Shown: positions 43,843 through 53,178 of the stretch, in pieces
Numbering within the stretch: the first letter of the stretch is position 1
How the letters are laid out: every line of letters begins with the position of its first letter
From: Bacteroidota bacterium
GTDB taxonomy: Bacteria > Bacteroidota > Bacteroidia > 2-12-FULL-35-15
DNA: 64,000 nucleotides
Assembly (NCBI GenBank): GCA_947476185.1
Contig: CANJPX010000009.1
Span: 1-64,000 of the forward strand
Reading direction: 5' to 3'
Position numbers and translations under genes: made by a program
Notes under the pieces: generated by a model
What the model was told of the DNA's origin: nothing
Seen by the model: only the letters and a program-made list of their open reading frames with translations
Database searches by the model: none

Positions 43843-45768
43843 TTATAATCCTATTTTAGCAAATTTTTTTTCTGACGAAACCACCTTCACTAATTCCTTT
43901 ATTACGAAAGGATCAATGAGTGTACTTATATCACCAAAATTTTCTGTTTCGCCTTCTAAAATTTTTTTTAATATTCTTCTTACTATTTTTCCTGAACGTG
44001 TTTTCGGAAGTTCGTGTACAAAAAATAATTTTTCTGGTTTGGCAATAGGACCGACAGCTTTTCCAACTTGTTCAATAATTTCCTGTTTCAGTTTTTCTGA
44101 ATTTTCCGGCACTTTGAAAGTTGCTACAAATGCACCGATAGCGCTTCCTTTTATCTCATGTGGATATCCTACAACAGCCGATTCCACAACAGCAAGATGT
44201 TGATTAATTGCATTTTCTATTTCAGCAGTTCCCAACAAATGTCCTGATACTTTTATGACATCATCTACACGACCCGTTATTCGATAATCTCCATCCTTAT
44301 CTCTTTTGCAACCATCTCCGGAAAAGTACAAACCCTTAAAATCGCTGAAATATGTTTTTTTACATCGTTCATGATCACCATAAACTGTTCTCAACATTCC
44401 GGGCCATGGGAACTTGATACATAGAATTCCTTCAACATCATTTCCTTTTTGCTCTTCACCTTTTGCATTTGCAATCACTAATTGTATTCCCGGAAGTGGG
44501 AGCATTGCATATCCCGGTTTTTGTTCTGAAACATTCAGGAGTGGAGAAATAACTATTCCTCCGGTTTCGGTTTGCCACCAGGTATCAACAATAAAACATT
44601 TTTCTTTACCAATGTTTTTGTGATACCATTCCCATGCCGAGCTATTGATTGGCTCTCCAACTGTGCCAAGTAATTTCAGTGAAGAGAGGCTGTATTTTTT
44701 GATTGGATCTGAACCGAGGGCCTCTAATGTACGAATGGCCGTTGGCGAGGTGTAAAAAATGTTGACTTTGTTTTTGTCAACTATTTCCCACCATCGTCCT
44801 GCATCAGGGAATGTTGGAATACCCTCAAACATTACCGAAGTTATTCCTGATAGCAAAGGGCCGTATACAAGATAGGAATGCCCTGTTATCCAACCGATGT
44901 CTGCAGTACACCAGTATACATCGTTTTGTGAACAATGAAAAACATTACGGAATGTATAATCTGCGTATACCATATAAGACGCGCAGGAGTGTGCGATGCC
45001 TTTTGGTTTTCCCGTTGACCCGGAAGTGTATAGAACAAACAGGATATTTTCTGCATCCATTTCTGCTGCCTGACAAGTATCATTAACTTTATTTTCTTCC
45101 TCGTGCCACCAAACATCTTTTCCGGCATTTAGTTTTATGTTTTCTGCAGTTCTTTTTACAACAATTACTTTTTTTACATTCGGACAACTTAGAAGAGCCT
45201 CATCGGCTATCGCTTTCATCGGAATTGTTTTTGATCCTCTGTATGCGCCATCGGAAGTAATGACGATCTCTGCTTTTGTATCAAGGATCCGTGTTGACAA
45301 TGAGCCGGAAGAAAAACCTGCATATACCACTGAATGTATCGCACCAATTCGAGCACATGCAAGCATGGCAACAGGTAATTCCGGGATCATTGGAAGGTAC
45401 ATGCAAACGCGGTCTCCCTTTTTTACTCCGTTATTTAATAATACATTGGCAAACCGACAAACTCTTTTGTGTAATTCGTTATAAGAAATGTTGATCGTTT
45501 TTTCTGTAGGATTGTTAGGCTCCCAGATAAAAGCGGTTTTATCTCCTTTTTTTTCAAGATGACGGTCGAGGCAATTTTCTGTGATATTTAGTTTACCACC
45601 AATGAACCATCTGTTAAGTGGTTCGTCAAAATTCCATTCAAGGACTTTCCCAAATTTTTTTCTCCAAACAAAGTTATTTGCCTTTTCTGCCCAGAATTCT
45701 TCAGGTGCAGTAATACTTTTTTCATATTCTCGTTTATATTCTTCTAACGAGTTTATTTCGCTTTTCAT
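43843..45768 (-). CDS. acs: Acetate-CoA ligase (acetyl-CoA synthetase)
   Basis: The 641-residue product makes acetyl-CoA from acetate, ATP and CoA, releasing AMP and pyrophosphate. It carries the ANL-superfamily motifs: YTSGSTGKPKGIAH (P-loop) near 260, DTWWQTETGGIVISPL near 407, FSGDGCKRDKDGDYRITGRVDDVIKVSGHLLGTAEIE near 505, and the catalytic lysine in PKTRSGKIVRRIL near the end, which is the usual acetylation site. It lies upstream of ppa in the same unit. Confidence 0.97.
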   Translation of the reverse strand: MKSEINSLEEYKREYEKSITAPEEFWAEKANNFVWRKKFGKVLEWNFDEPLNRWFIGGKLNITENCLDRHLEKKGDKTAFIWEPNNPTEKTINISYNELHKRVCRFANVLLNNGVKKGDRVCMYLPMIPELPVAMLACARIGAIHSVVYAGFSSGSLSTRILDTKAEIVITSDGAYRGSKTIPMKAIADEALLSCPNVKKVIVVKRTAENIKLNAGKDVWWHEEENKVNDTCQAAEMDAENILFVLYTSGSTGKPKGIAHSCASYMVYADYTFRNVFHCSQNDVYWCTADIGWITGHSYLVYGPLLSGITSVMFEGIPTFPDAGRWWEIVDKNKVNIFYTSPTAIRTLEALGSDPIKKYSLSSLKLLGTVGEPINSSAWEWYHKNIGKEKCFIVDTWWQTETGGIVISPLLNVSEQKPGYAMLPLPGIQLVIANAKGEEQKGNDVEGILCIKFPWPGMLRTVYGDHERCKKTYFSDFKGLYFSGDGCKRDKDGDYRITGRVDDVIKVSGHLLGTAEIENAINQHLAVVESAVVGYPHEIKGSAIGAFVATFKVPENSEKLKQEIIEQVGKAVGPIAKPEKLFFVHELPKTRSGKIVRRILKKILEGETENFGDISTLIDPFVIKELVKVVSSEKKFAKIGL

Positions 45769-45820
45769 CGTATTAAATTTTTATGTTACCGCTATAAATT
45801 TTATTTTACTTACTATCAGA

Positions 45821-46147
45821 TCAAAAAACAAGAGCAGGCTCAATAATGATTTTTATAATGTCATTTAAGCCTAACTCTTTTATGTATAAAGGCATCTCAG
45901 AAAAAACCCCCTTGTTTGATTTGTATGCATCCCAATATTCTTTTTTATTTTTTTGAGGTAAGAAATAATATTTTTCAGATGGGAAAAGCAGAAAGTTTTC
46001 TTTATTGTCATTCAACATTAATTTGAATTTCACAAATTGTCCTTTTAAGCTTTTATTTTCCTTTGTGATCACTTCCGCATTTTGAAAATGCATGTTTGAC
46101 AAATCGTAGATCTGATTAGCGGAGGATGTTTTATTTTTAGTTCTCAT
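45821..46147 (-). CDS. Small hypothetical protein
   Basis: The product has 108 residues and no signal peptide or membrane segment. It reads NKTSSANQIYDLSNMHFQNAEVITKENKSLKGQFVKFKLM with a strand-rich middle (FLLFPSEKYYFLPQKNKKEYWDAY) and ends in IIIEPALVF. No family is recognised. TATCTTTG lies 59 bp upstream, giving it a promoter of its own, and it is followed 52 bp later by acs, so the two could share a transcript. Confidence 0.5.
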   Translation of the reverse strand: MRTKNKTSSANQIYDLSNMHFQNAEVITKENKSLKGQFVKFKLMLNDNKENFLLFPSEKYYFLPQKNKKEYWDAYKSNKGVFSEMPLYIKELGLNDIIKIIIEPALVF

Positions 46148-46206
46148 CGTTGTTTATTCTTGATTTTATTTAAGGATAATTACATCAATAATTAATATGC
46201 CATCAC

Positions 46207-46214
46207 CAAAGATA
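46207..46214 (-). promoter_or_regulatory. Promoter -7 element TATCTTTG for the 108-aa gene
   Basis: TATCTTTG on the minus strand, 59 bases before the ATG at 46147. A TTG lies about 11 bases upstream of it, closer than usual. Confidence 0.5.
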
Positions 46215-46299
46215 TTTTGGTTTGCCAACAATGTTTGTGATTTTAGTTAGTTGAATTGGTGATATTCATCATTGAACCTGTTTTTCACAGATACAAGGA

Positions 46300-46338
46300 G
46301 ATCAGGAAGCTAATGGAGAAAATTTTAGCTTTCTGATC
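46300..46338. other. Hairpin between fabH and the 108-aa gene
   Basis: GATCAG (46300-46305) pairs with CTGATC (46333-46338), with inner AGCTAA/TTAGCT pairing across a short internal loop. There is no T run, so it is not a classical terminator. The rest of the 46148-46417 spacer shows only the promoter at 46207. Confidence 0.4.
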
Positions 46339-46417
46339 TAAGTGGAAGTGGTTTTTTGCAGGAGTTAAAAAGGGTGTATGGAATTTTCTTGATCCTGAAA
46401 TAATTAAGAAGGGAATA

Positions 46418-47404
46418 TCAATAGCTCCATTTAATGTACATTCCGCCCCAGGTAAATCCTGCTCCGAAAGTTGTAAGGATGATATTGTCACCTTTTTTTA
46501 ATTGATCTTCCCATTCCGTTAAACATAGAGGAATAGTTGCAGAGGTTGTGTTACCATAGCGTTGAATGTTCAGCATTACTTTATCCATTCCAATTCCCAT
46601 TCTGTTAGCTGTTGCTTCAATAATTCGTTTGTTTGCCTGATGGGGTGTTAAGAATGCAATATCTTCTGAACTCAGTTCATTCCGGAGCATCATTTCTTCA
46701 GCTACATCTGCCATTTTTGCTACTGCCATTTTAAAAACAGCCGGACCGTCCATATGAATAAAATGTTGTTTGTTAACCACTGAATCCAAAGAGGCGGGTA
46801 TAATACTTCCACCAGCTGGCTGATATAAATATTTTTTTCCGCTTCCGTCCGAATACATTCTGGCGTCCATTATTCCATTCTCATCAGTGCTTGGTTCTAA
46901 AAGAACTGCCCCTGCAGCATCACCGAATAAAATGGAAGTTTTGCGACAAGTATAATCAACGACGCTGCTCATCTTATCTGAGCCGATGACCAGAATTTTT
47001 TTATGAGTTCCGCTTTCAATAAATTTTGAGGCGGTATTCAATGCATACATGAAACTGGAACAGGCAGCCTGCACATCGAACCCCCAGGCATTAGTTGCTC
47101 CGATCATATCTGCAACTATATTTGCAGTTGCAGGATACGGATGATCAGGTGTAACAGTAGCAACAATGATTAATTCGATATCTAAAGGCGAAATGAATTT
47201 TTTAGCCAATAATTTTTGTGCTGCTTCAGCAGCCATAAAGGCACTTCCCTTGTCCTTGTCTTTTAGTATTCTGCGCTCACTGATACCACAACGTGTCATG
47301 ATCCATTCGTTGTTTGTATCTAATGTGTTTTCTATTTCTTCATTGGAAAGAATATAGTCAGGGACGTATGCAGATACTCCTGTAATTGCTGCGGTTATTT
47401 TCAT
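46418..47404 (-). CDS. fabH: Beta-ketoacyl-ACP synthase III
   Basis: The 328-residue product starts fatty-acid elongation by condensing acetyl-CoA with malonyl-ACP. The thiolase-fold motifs are all present: nucleophile C115 in DVQAACSSFMYAL, LTPHQANKRIIEATANRMG with the catalytic histidine near 255, and QRYGNTTSATIP with the catalytic asparagine near 285. Motif ARMYSDGSG near 190 is typical. TATATTTG lies four bases before the ATG, so a leaderless transcript is expected. It is divergent from a TPR-like gene. Confidence 0.96.
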   Translation of the reverse strand: MKITAAITGVSAYVPDYILSNEEIENTLDTNNEWIMTRCGISERRILKDKDKGSAFMAAEAAQKLLAKKFISPLDIELIIVATVTPDHPYPATANIVADMIGATNAWGFDVQAACSSFMYALNTASKFIESGTHKKILVIGSDKMSSVVDYTCRKTSILFGDAAGAVLLEPSTDENGIMDARMYSDGSGKKYLYQPAGGSIIPASLDSVVNKQHFIHMDGPAVFKMAVAKMADVAEEMMLRNELSSEDIAFLTPHQANKRIIEATANRMGIGMDKVMLNIQRYGNTTSATIPLCLTEWEDQLKKGDNIILTTFGAGFTWGGMYIKWSY

Positions 47405-47408
47405 GGGA

Positions 47409-47416
47409 CAAATATA
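47409..47416 (-). promoter_or_regulatory. Promoter -7 element TATATTTG, 4 nt before ATG
   Basis: On the minus strand TATATTTG is followed by TCCC and the ATG at 47404. Confidence 0.65.
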
Positions 47417-47538
47417 TTTCCAAGGATTTTATAAATAGCATTAAAATGAAATATATATACGATGTGAAAAGTCATTAAAAAGTTAATATATTAGCTGTAA
47501 TTACCGTAAATAAAGAATATGAATGCAATATAAATACG

Positions 47539-49089
47539 ATGTCTAAAACAAAATCTGACCAATTATATAATTTGATCAAATCTCTTTCGAAAGGAGAAAA
47601 ACGTTTTTTTAAATTATATGCAGCACGGCTGAACAATAGTTCTGATAAAAAATTTATCAAACTATTTGATGCTATTGAAAAACAAAAGGAGTATAGTGAA
47701 GACAGGATCTTAATAAAAGTGAAGGAGATAGACCCGAAACAGTTTTCAAATCTGAAAGCACATTTGTATTATCAACTTTTGAAAAGTTTGAAACTTTGCA
47801 ACAGCTCGAATCTTGAAAACATAAAAATTACTGAGTTACTGGACTATGCACGGATATTATATAACAAATGTTTGTATAAAGAATGTGTGAAGATGATCGA
47901 TAAGGCAAAAATGGTGGCGATTGAAAATGACCGTTCTGTTTTGTTGATGGAAATTCTGGAATTGGAAAAATTAGTGATCCCAAAAACGTTAGAATCGCGA
48001 AATGAGGAACGTGTAAATCGTTTGATAGAGGCTACAAATACCGTGGCAGGAAGCATCAAGAATATTAACATTTTTTCAAATCTGGCATTGAAGCTGAACG
48101 CCTATTATTTTCATATGGGTTTTAGTAAGAGTAAAGCGGATATGAAAAAGGTGAGTGATTTTTTTAATTCTAGCTTGCCTGTTTTTGATGAGAATAATTT
48201 ATCATTTCAGGAAAAGCTGTATTTGTATAATTCATATGTCGGTTATTATTTTTTTATACAGGATTTTACTAAAGGTTATAAATATGCAAATAAATGGGTT
48301 GAATTGTTCGAGCTGCAACCAGAAATGAAGCGGCATAAATTGGAAATGTATATCAAAGCATTGAACAGTCTTTTGGCGGCACAAAATAAATTATACAAGT
48401 ATAATGAGTTTGTTGAAACGCGAAAACAATTGATTGCGATCAAGCGTGACAAGAGTTTAGTGTTAACAGAGAATATTAACCTGAATTTATTTAAAGCCAT
48501 TTATGTTCATGAGATCAACAGGCATTTTATGTTGGGTGAATTTAAATCAGGAACGCGAATAGTTGGAGCCTTGGAAAATGAATTGAATAAATTCATTCCT
48601 AAGCTTGACAAACATTCTGTTTTGCTTTTATATTATAAGATCGCCTGTTTGTATATAGGCAGTGGAAACAATAAAGTAGCGATCAAATGGTTAAATAAAA
48701 TATACAATGAAAAGGAGATCGACTTGAGAGAAGATATTTATTCTTTTGCTAGAATATTGTTGTTGGTATGTCATTTCGAACTTGGGAATGATTACCTGGT
48801 AGAATCAAATATCCGGTCGACATATCGATATTTTACTAAAAAAGGTGTTTTGAGTCAATATCAAAAATATATTTTGAATTTCTTGCGGAGTTTACTGATT
48901 GATACCTCGGAACGGAATATAAAAGATCAATTCATTTCTTTGAAAAAACAAATGCTTTCCTTGGAGAAAAATAAATTTGAAAAAAGAACGTTTATTTATT
49001 TTGATATTATCTCCTGGCTAGAAAGTAAAATTGAGGGTCGTTCTGTGCAGGAAATAATTAAGAAAAAGGCCGCATTAAAAATTCACTGA
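47539..49089 (+). CDS. Helical-repeat (TPR-like) protein, unknown function
   Basis: The 516-residue product is predominantly helical with no signal peptide or membrane segment. The opening SKTKSDQLYNLIKSLSKGEKRFFKLYAA, then stretches such as YYQLLKSLKLCNSS, FYSFARILLLVCHFELGNDYL and YKIACLYIGSGNNKVAIKWLNKIYN, suggest alpha-alpha hairpins like tetratricopeptide repeats, but no single unit is a strong TPR match. It resembles a family of Bacteroidota cytoplasmic proteins that begin with such SKSEKRYFKLY segments. It is divergent from fabH and converges on the DUF1003 gene. The function is unknown. Confidence 0.7.
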   Translation: MSKTKSDQLYNLIKSLSKGEKRFFKLYAARLNNSSDKKFIKLFDAIEKQKEYSEDRILIKVKEIDPKQFSNLKAHLYYQLLKSLKLCNSSNLENIKITELLDYARILYNKCLYKECVKMIDKAKMVAIENDRSVLLMEILELEKLVIPKTLESRNEERVNRLIEATNTVAGSIKNINIFSNLALKLNAYYFHMGFSKSKADMKKVSDFFNSSLPVFDENNLSFQEKLYLYNSYVGYYFFIQDFTKGYKYANKWVELFELQPEMKRHKLEMYIKALNSLLAAQNKLYKYNEFVETRKQLIAIKRDKSLVLTENINLNLFKAIYVHEINRHFMLGEFKSGTRIVGALENELNKFIPKLDKHSVLLLYYKIACLYIGSGNNKVAIKWLNKIYNEKEIDLREDIYSFARILLLVCHFELGNDYLVESNIRSTYRYFTKKGVLSQYQKYILNFLRSLLIDTSERNIKDQFISLKKQMLSLEKNKFEKRTFIYFDIISWLESKIEGRSVQEIIKKKAALKIH

Positions 49090-49095
49090 TGAATT

Positions 49096-49515
49096 TTAAT
49101 TTTTGTTATTTTTCATTTCATCCAACATTCGGATGATCTTGTCAAGCTTATCAATTTCAATTGAGTTCAACTTTTTTGTTAGTTCTTCTATTTCCAATTT
49201 GGCATCTAAATTTGTTTGGTAATCGGCCTCTGCTTGCACACGGTCTCTGGCACTTTGTCTGTTTTGTGACATCATGATGATCGGAGCAGCATATGCAGCT
49301 TGTGTTGAAAATAAGAGGTTCAAAAGTATGAACGGATAGGTATCCCAATGACTAACAAATCCCACTATGTTCAGGCTCATCCAAAGTACAACCAATATGG
49401 ATTGTATAATGATGAAATTCCATGAGCCCATGCCATTCGCTACTTTGTCTGCTAAACGTTGACTAAAGTTTAATGTTTCTGTATGATGGGCATGCCAATT
49501 CTTTTTTGCTTTCAT
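49096..49515 (-). CDS. DUF1003 membrane protein
   Basis: The 139-residue product has a DUF1003 core: NFSQRLADKVANGMGSWNFIIIQS, then two membrane segments (residues about 35-55 and 62-82) joined by the conserved HWDTYPFILLNLLFSTQAAYAAPIIMMSQNRQSARDRVQAEADYQTN region, and a charged C-terminal coiled coil (residues 105-138). The family is widespread and its function unsettled. It lies 40 bp upstream of rodA on the same strand, but the elongasome genes start far upstream of it, so it is probably a separate gene at the end of that run. Confidence 0.85.
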   Translation of the reverse strand: MKAKKNWHAHHTETLNFSQRLADKVANGMGSWNFIIIQSILVVLWMSLNIVGFVSHWDTYPFILLNLLFSTQAAYAAPIIMMSQNRQSARDRVQAEADYQTNLDAKLEIEELTKKLNSIEIDKLDKIIRMLDEMKNNKN

Positions 49516-49555
49516 TATTTTTTGTATTAATAAAGGAATGAATAATTCAGAAAAA

Positions 49556-50830
49556 TTATCTTAAGATCTGAAGTCGCTTCGAATCTAATTTTATAAAAAT
49601 AAAAAGCAGGATAGTGAACGACCATAATGAGGAGCCGCCATAACTGAAGAAAGGTAATGGGATTCCAATAACCGGTGCAAGCCCGATCGTCATTCCTACA
49701 TTTACTGTCAAATGGAAGAAGAGTACCGAAGCTACTCCGTAGCCATAAATACGGCTGAAGGGAGAACGTTGTCTTTCTGAAATAAAAATTATCCGTATGA
49801 TGAGAAAAAGCTGTAAAATAATTACTACTGAACTTCCGACAAACCCCCATTCTTCACCAACAGTACAAAAGATAAAGTCGGTATCTTGTTCAGGAACGAA
49901 GTCGTATTTTGTTTGTGTTCCTTTCAGGTAACCCTTACCCACAAATCCACCGGAGCCGATCGCAATTTTTGCCTGGTTGACATTATAGCCTTCTTTTTTC
50001 AGATCCACAGTGCCTCTACCCAACAAAACATCAATACGTATTTTTTGATGATCTTCCATGTGGTCATAGATGTAAGTTGTTCCCCGCACCATACTACAGG
50101 CTGTTAATCCTATTGCTGCGATGATGAATAAGTTTTTCGCATTTCTTTTAATGAACAGTAAAGAAATTGTACAAAGTGATCCAATGATTATGAACAAATA
50201 CAAGTTGTTGATCAGAAGAGCAAGAATAAATAATACGACTGCTAAAAAGCCAAGTAATAAATAGTTTACGGATAATCCTTCTCTGTAAAGTGTGAAAATG
50301 AATGCTGCAAAAACAATGGCCAGTCCTGTTTCGTCTTGTAATTTCATTATGACAATGCAAGGAACGCCAATTATCAAAAGCGAAAGAAATGTGTTTTTGT
50401 AATCTGCAATTTTAATATTTTGATTACTTAAAAATTTTGCCAGGGCAAGATTTGCAGCGAACTTCATAAATTCCGCTGGTTGAATTCCGAAGTCGCCAAA
50501 ACGAAACCAGGAGCGACTTCCTTTTACTTCGCGTCCGAGGTAAGGTACAGCAATGTTTGCAAATAAAATAATTCCAAAAACTAAATAGGAGAAAGCGGTA
50601 TAAAAATTTTCGTCAATGATTAAAATGATAAATGCCAGCAATAAGGAGGTAGAGATCCAGATCAATTGTTTACCATATTTCTGACTGATATCGGTAATTA
50701 CATAATGTTCTTCGTTGTATACCGCGGCATAGATATTTAGCCAGCCCATAAAAATTAGTATGAGATAGGTAAGTACTGTTATCCAGTCTACATTATAAAA
50801 AATGCTATTGTTGCTTTGTGACCTTTGCAT
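49556..50830 (-). CDS. rodA: Peptidoglycan glycosyltransferase RodA
   Basis: The 424-residue product is a SEDS protein with about ten membrane segments; KGSRSWFRFGDFGIQPAEFMKFAANLALAKFL near 110 and PFFSYGGSSLW near 395 are the family signatures. RodA polymerises glycan strands for lateral wall growth together with PBP2. It overlaps the mrdA gene by 26 bp, so translation is coupled. It is the last gene of the mreB-mreC-mreD-mrdA-rodA series. Confidence 0.94.
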   Translation of the reverse strand: MQRSQSNNSIFYNVDWITVLTYLILIFMGWLNIYAAVYNEEHYVITDISQKYGKQLIWISTSLLLAFIILIIDENFYTAFSYLVFGIILFANIAVPYLGREVKGSRSWFRFGDFGIQPAEFMKFAANLALAKFLSNQNIKIADYKNTFLSLLIIGVPCIVIMKLQDETGLAIVFAAFIFTLYREGLSVNYLLLGFLAVVLFILALLINNLYLFIIIGSLCTISLLFIKRNAKNLFIIAAIGLTACSMVRGTTYIYDHMEDHQKIRIDVLLGRGTVDLKKEGYNVNQAKIAIGSGGFVGKGYLKGTQTKYDFVPEQDTDFIFCTVGEEWGFVGSSVVIILQLFLIIRIIFISERQRSPFSRIYGYGVASVLFFHLTVNVGMTIGLAPVIGIPLPFFSYGGSSLWSFTILLFIFIKLDSKRLQILR

Positions 50831-52661
50831 TTTTGTCTTTATGGATTAAGTCAGTCTCCAACATTTTTTTCTCGAGATCCGGCCTTGTAATTTTACCTTT
50901 TAAATATTTTTCCATCATTAAACGTGCAATCGGACCGGCATAGGTAGCACCGAATCCAGCATTCTCAATTAATATTCCAATTGCAATTTTTGGATTATCT
51001 TTTGGGGCAAAGCAAACAAATACTGAGTGATCTTTACCGGCATTTTGTGCTGTTCCTGTTTTTGCGCAATAAGGAATTCCTTCAATTTTTAATGCGGCAG
51101 CTGTTCCGGCTTCAACAGCTCTTGCCATACCTGCAATAACAGTGTTATAAACAGCGGTATCTTTAATTTTAGTATAGTGTTTTACTTTAAATCGATCTAA
51201 AATAGTGTCATTCGGATTTCCGTTTATTGCTTTAACAATATGCGGTGTGTAATACCAGCCTTTGTTAGCAATGATGGCAACTAAATTTGCATTTTGTAAA
51301 GGTGTTATCCCCAACTCATTTTGACCGATGCCCAAAGAAATTACAGTACTTGCCTTCCAGCTTCCTTTTCCGAAAATTTTATCATAATAGGCTATACTTG
51401 GAACGTTTCCTCTTAATTCATTTGCGAGATCTGAACCAGTTTTTGTGCCTAAACAAAAGCTGGTTGCTATTTCACGCCAATTAGCATAGGCCTTATAAGT
51501 GTCGTGATATTTTTTATCATCAATTACACTTTTAAAAACATAGGAAAAATACGAGTTGCAGGAAGCCCCTATTGCTCCTTCCAGATCTAATGGCGAACCA
51601 TGTGGGTGACATTTAGGATGACCTCCCAAAGGCGGATAACCTCTCGCACATGGATATCTTGTTTGGGAAGTTAATACTCCTTCATTCAATCCAATCAAGG
51701 CCATGATTAATTTGAAAGTGGATCCTGGTGGATATGAAGCCATCGTTGAGCGATTGAAAAGTGGTTTTCCGATGGAGTCCAAGGATAATTGAACATAATT
51801 TTTATTTCGTTCCCTCCCTACAAATAAATTCGGATCGTAAGTAGGGCTTGTAACAATCGCTAATATTTCTCCGGTACTTGGATCGATTGCCACTACGCTA
51901 CCGATCTTGTTCTGCATTAGCATTTCTGCATATTCTTGCAGATCTGCATCAATTGTGGTTGTAAGTGGTAAGCCCGAAATGGCTGCTGTGTCATACAATC
52001 CATTCATGTAACTTCCCATGTCGCGGTTGTTCACATCTTTCATGATGATGTGCATTCCTTTTTTTCCGCGCAAAACTTTTTCATATGTTTTTTCAATTCC
52101 GCTTATCCCTAGATAATCCCCTTCGTTGTAGTATGTATCTTTTTCTGTGGTGTGCTTATCAGCTTCTCCAATATACCCCAACATGTGTGCGGCAATTTTT
52201 CTTGGATATTTTCGAAGCGTTCGGGATTGAACAAAGAATCCTGGAAACCGATAAAGCACTTCTTGCAGGGAGGCATAGTCAGTTGGCGAAAGTTGCTTTT
52301 CAAATATAGATTCTTTACGAGGCGAATTTGGAGCCATTATCGCCTTCTTCATTTTTTTTAGAAATTGATCTTTTGTAATTCCCAGTAGTTCACAAAAATC
52401 TAAGGTGTCAATATTTTTTACATTTTTTGGAAGCACCATAAGATCGTATGCTGCTTCATTATATACCAGTAATTTATTATTTCTGTCGTAAATATATCCT
52501 CTGATCGGGAACTCTGTCGTATACCGAAATGCCTGGTTCCTAGCATCTAGTTTGTATGAGTCGTCAATGACTTGAATGTAGAATAAACGCGATATATACG
52601 CTAGTCCGACTAAAATAAAGACTCCGATAATAATAAATTTCCTGTCGGATAATTGGTTCAT
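50805..52661 (-). CDS. mrdA: Penicillin-binding protein 2
   Basis: The 618-residue product has one membrane anchor (residues about 9-26), a pedestal domain (GKKGMHIIMKDVNNRDMGSY and others) and a transpeptidase domain with SxxK in YPPGSTFKLIMAL, SxN in GASCNSYF, and KTG in CAKTGTAQNAG. PBP2 cross-links the peptidoglycan made by RodA. The order mreD-mrdA-rodA with an ATGA overlap at the mreD side and a 26-bp overlap at the rodA side marks a tight operon. Confidence 0.95.
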   Translation of the reverse strand: MNQLSDRKFIIIGVFILVGLAYISRLFYIQVIDDSYKLDARNQAFRYTTEFPIRGYIYDRNNKLLVYNEAAYDLMVLPKNVKNIDTLDFCELLGITKDQFLKKMKKAIMAPNSPRKESIFEKQLSPTDYASLQEVLYRFPGFFVQSRTLRKYPRKIAAHMLGYIGEADKHTTEKDTYYNEGDYLGISGIEKTYEKVLRGKKGMHIIMKDVNNRDMGSYMNGLYDTAAISGLPLTTTIDADLQEYAEMLMQNKIGSVVAIDPSTGEILAIVTSPTYDPNLFVGRERNKNYVQLSLDSIGKPLFNRSTMASYPPGSTFKLIMALIGLNEGVLTSQTRYPCARGYPPLGGHPKCHPHGSPLDLEGAIGASCNSYFSYVFKSVIDDKKYHDTYKAYANWREIATSFCLGTKTGSDLANELRGNVPSIAYYDKIFGKGSWKASTVISLGIGQNELGITPLQNANLVAIIANKGWYYTPHIVKAINGNPNDTILDRFKVKHYTKIKDTAVYNTVIAGMARAVEAGTAAALKIEGIPYCAKTGTAQNAGKDHSVFVCFAPKDNPKIAIGILIENAGFGATYAGPIARLMMEKYLKGKITRPDLEKKMLETDLIHKDKNAKVTKQQ

Positions 52662-53176
52662 TCTTGTTCTTTTTTACGCTGGAAAAGATATTGGCTGATG
52701 ACTACTAAAAGTAAAGTAAATATCGAGCTGATGAGGACCCTGAAAAAAGTCGAGAAAAATTCCTGCAAGCGAAAAATTTCAAGGTAGAACAAAATAAAGT
52801 GATGCAAAACAATCAATATACCGGCATAAGAGATGAACCAGGGTATTCCTAAATATTGAATTGTAGGTTGTGTCCCGAATTCATAACCATCACGTGGCGA
52901 AAATAATTTTAAAATACCCGGACGGAAATAGGCCATTAAAACACAAGCTGCCGCATGCATTCCCGCTGTATCATAAAACATGTCGATAGTGATCCCTAAA
53001 AAGAAAGCGGTAAAAAGCAACAACCATTTTGGTGTTTCAAATGGGAGTACAATAATAAAAAGAACATAAACAAAAGGGTTGATGAATCGGCCAAGCTCAA
53101 TATTTTTTATAATAAGGACTTGTACTAAAACCAGCACAAAAAATCTAATAATATTTCTGATGATTGTGTTTGTCAT
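52658..53176 (-). CDS. mreD: Rod shape-determining protein MreD
   Basis: The 172-residue product is a small membrane protein with five to six hydrophobic segments and no cytosolic domain; FETPKWLLLFTAFFLGITIDMFYDTAGMHAAACVLMAYFRPGIL is the most conserved part. It bridges MreC and the other parts of the wall-synthesis complex. Its start is 2 bp after the mreC stop and its end overlaps the mrdA start by 4 bp (ATGA). Confidence 0.9.
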   Translation of the reverse strand: MTNTIIRNIIRFFVLVLVQVLIIKNIELGRFINPFVYVLFIIVLPFETPKWLLLFTAFFLGITIDMFYDTAGMHAAACVLMAYFRPGILKLFSPRDGYEFGTQPTIQYLGIPWFISYAGILIVLHHFILFYLEIFRLQEFFSTFFRVLISSIFTLLLVVISQYLFQRKKEQE

Positions 53177-53178
53177 TT

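Noticed and set aside
43814-45868. Long plus-strand frames opposite acs
   Set aside because: They mirror the codons of a well-conserved gene, have low-complexity Ser/Phe-rich content and no initiation signals.
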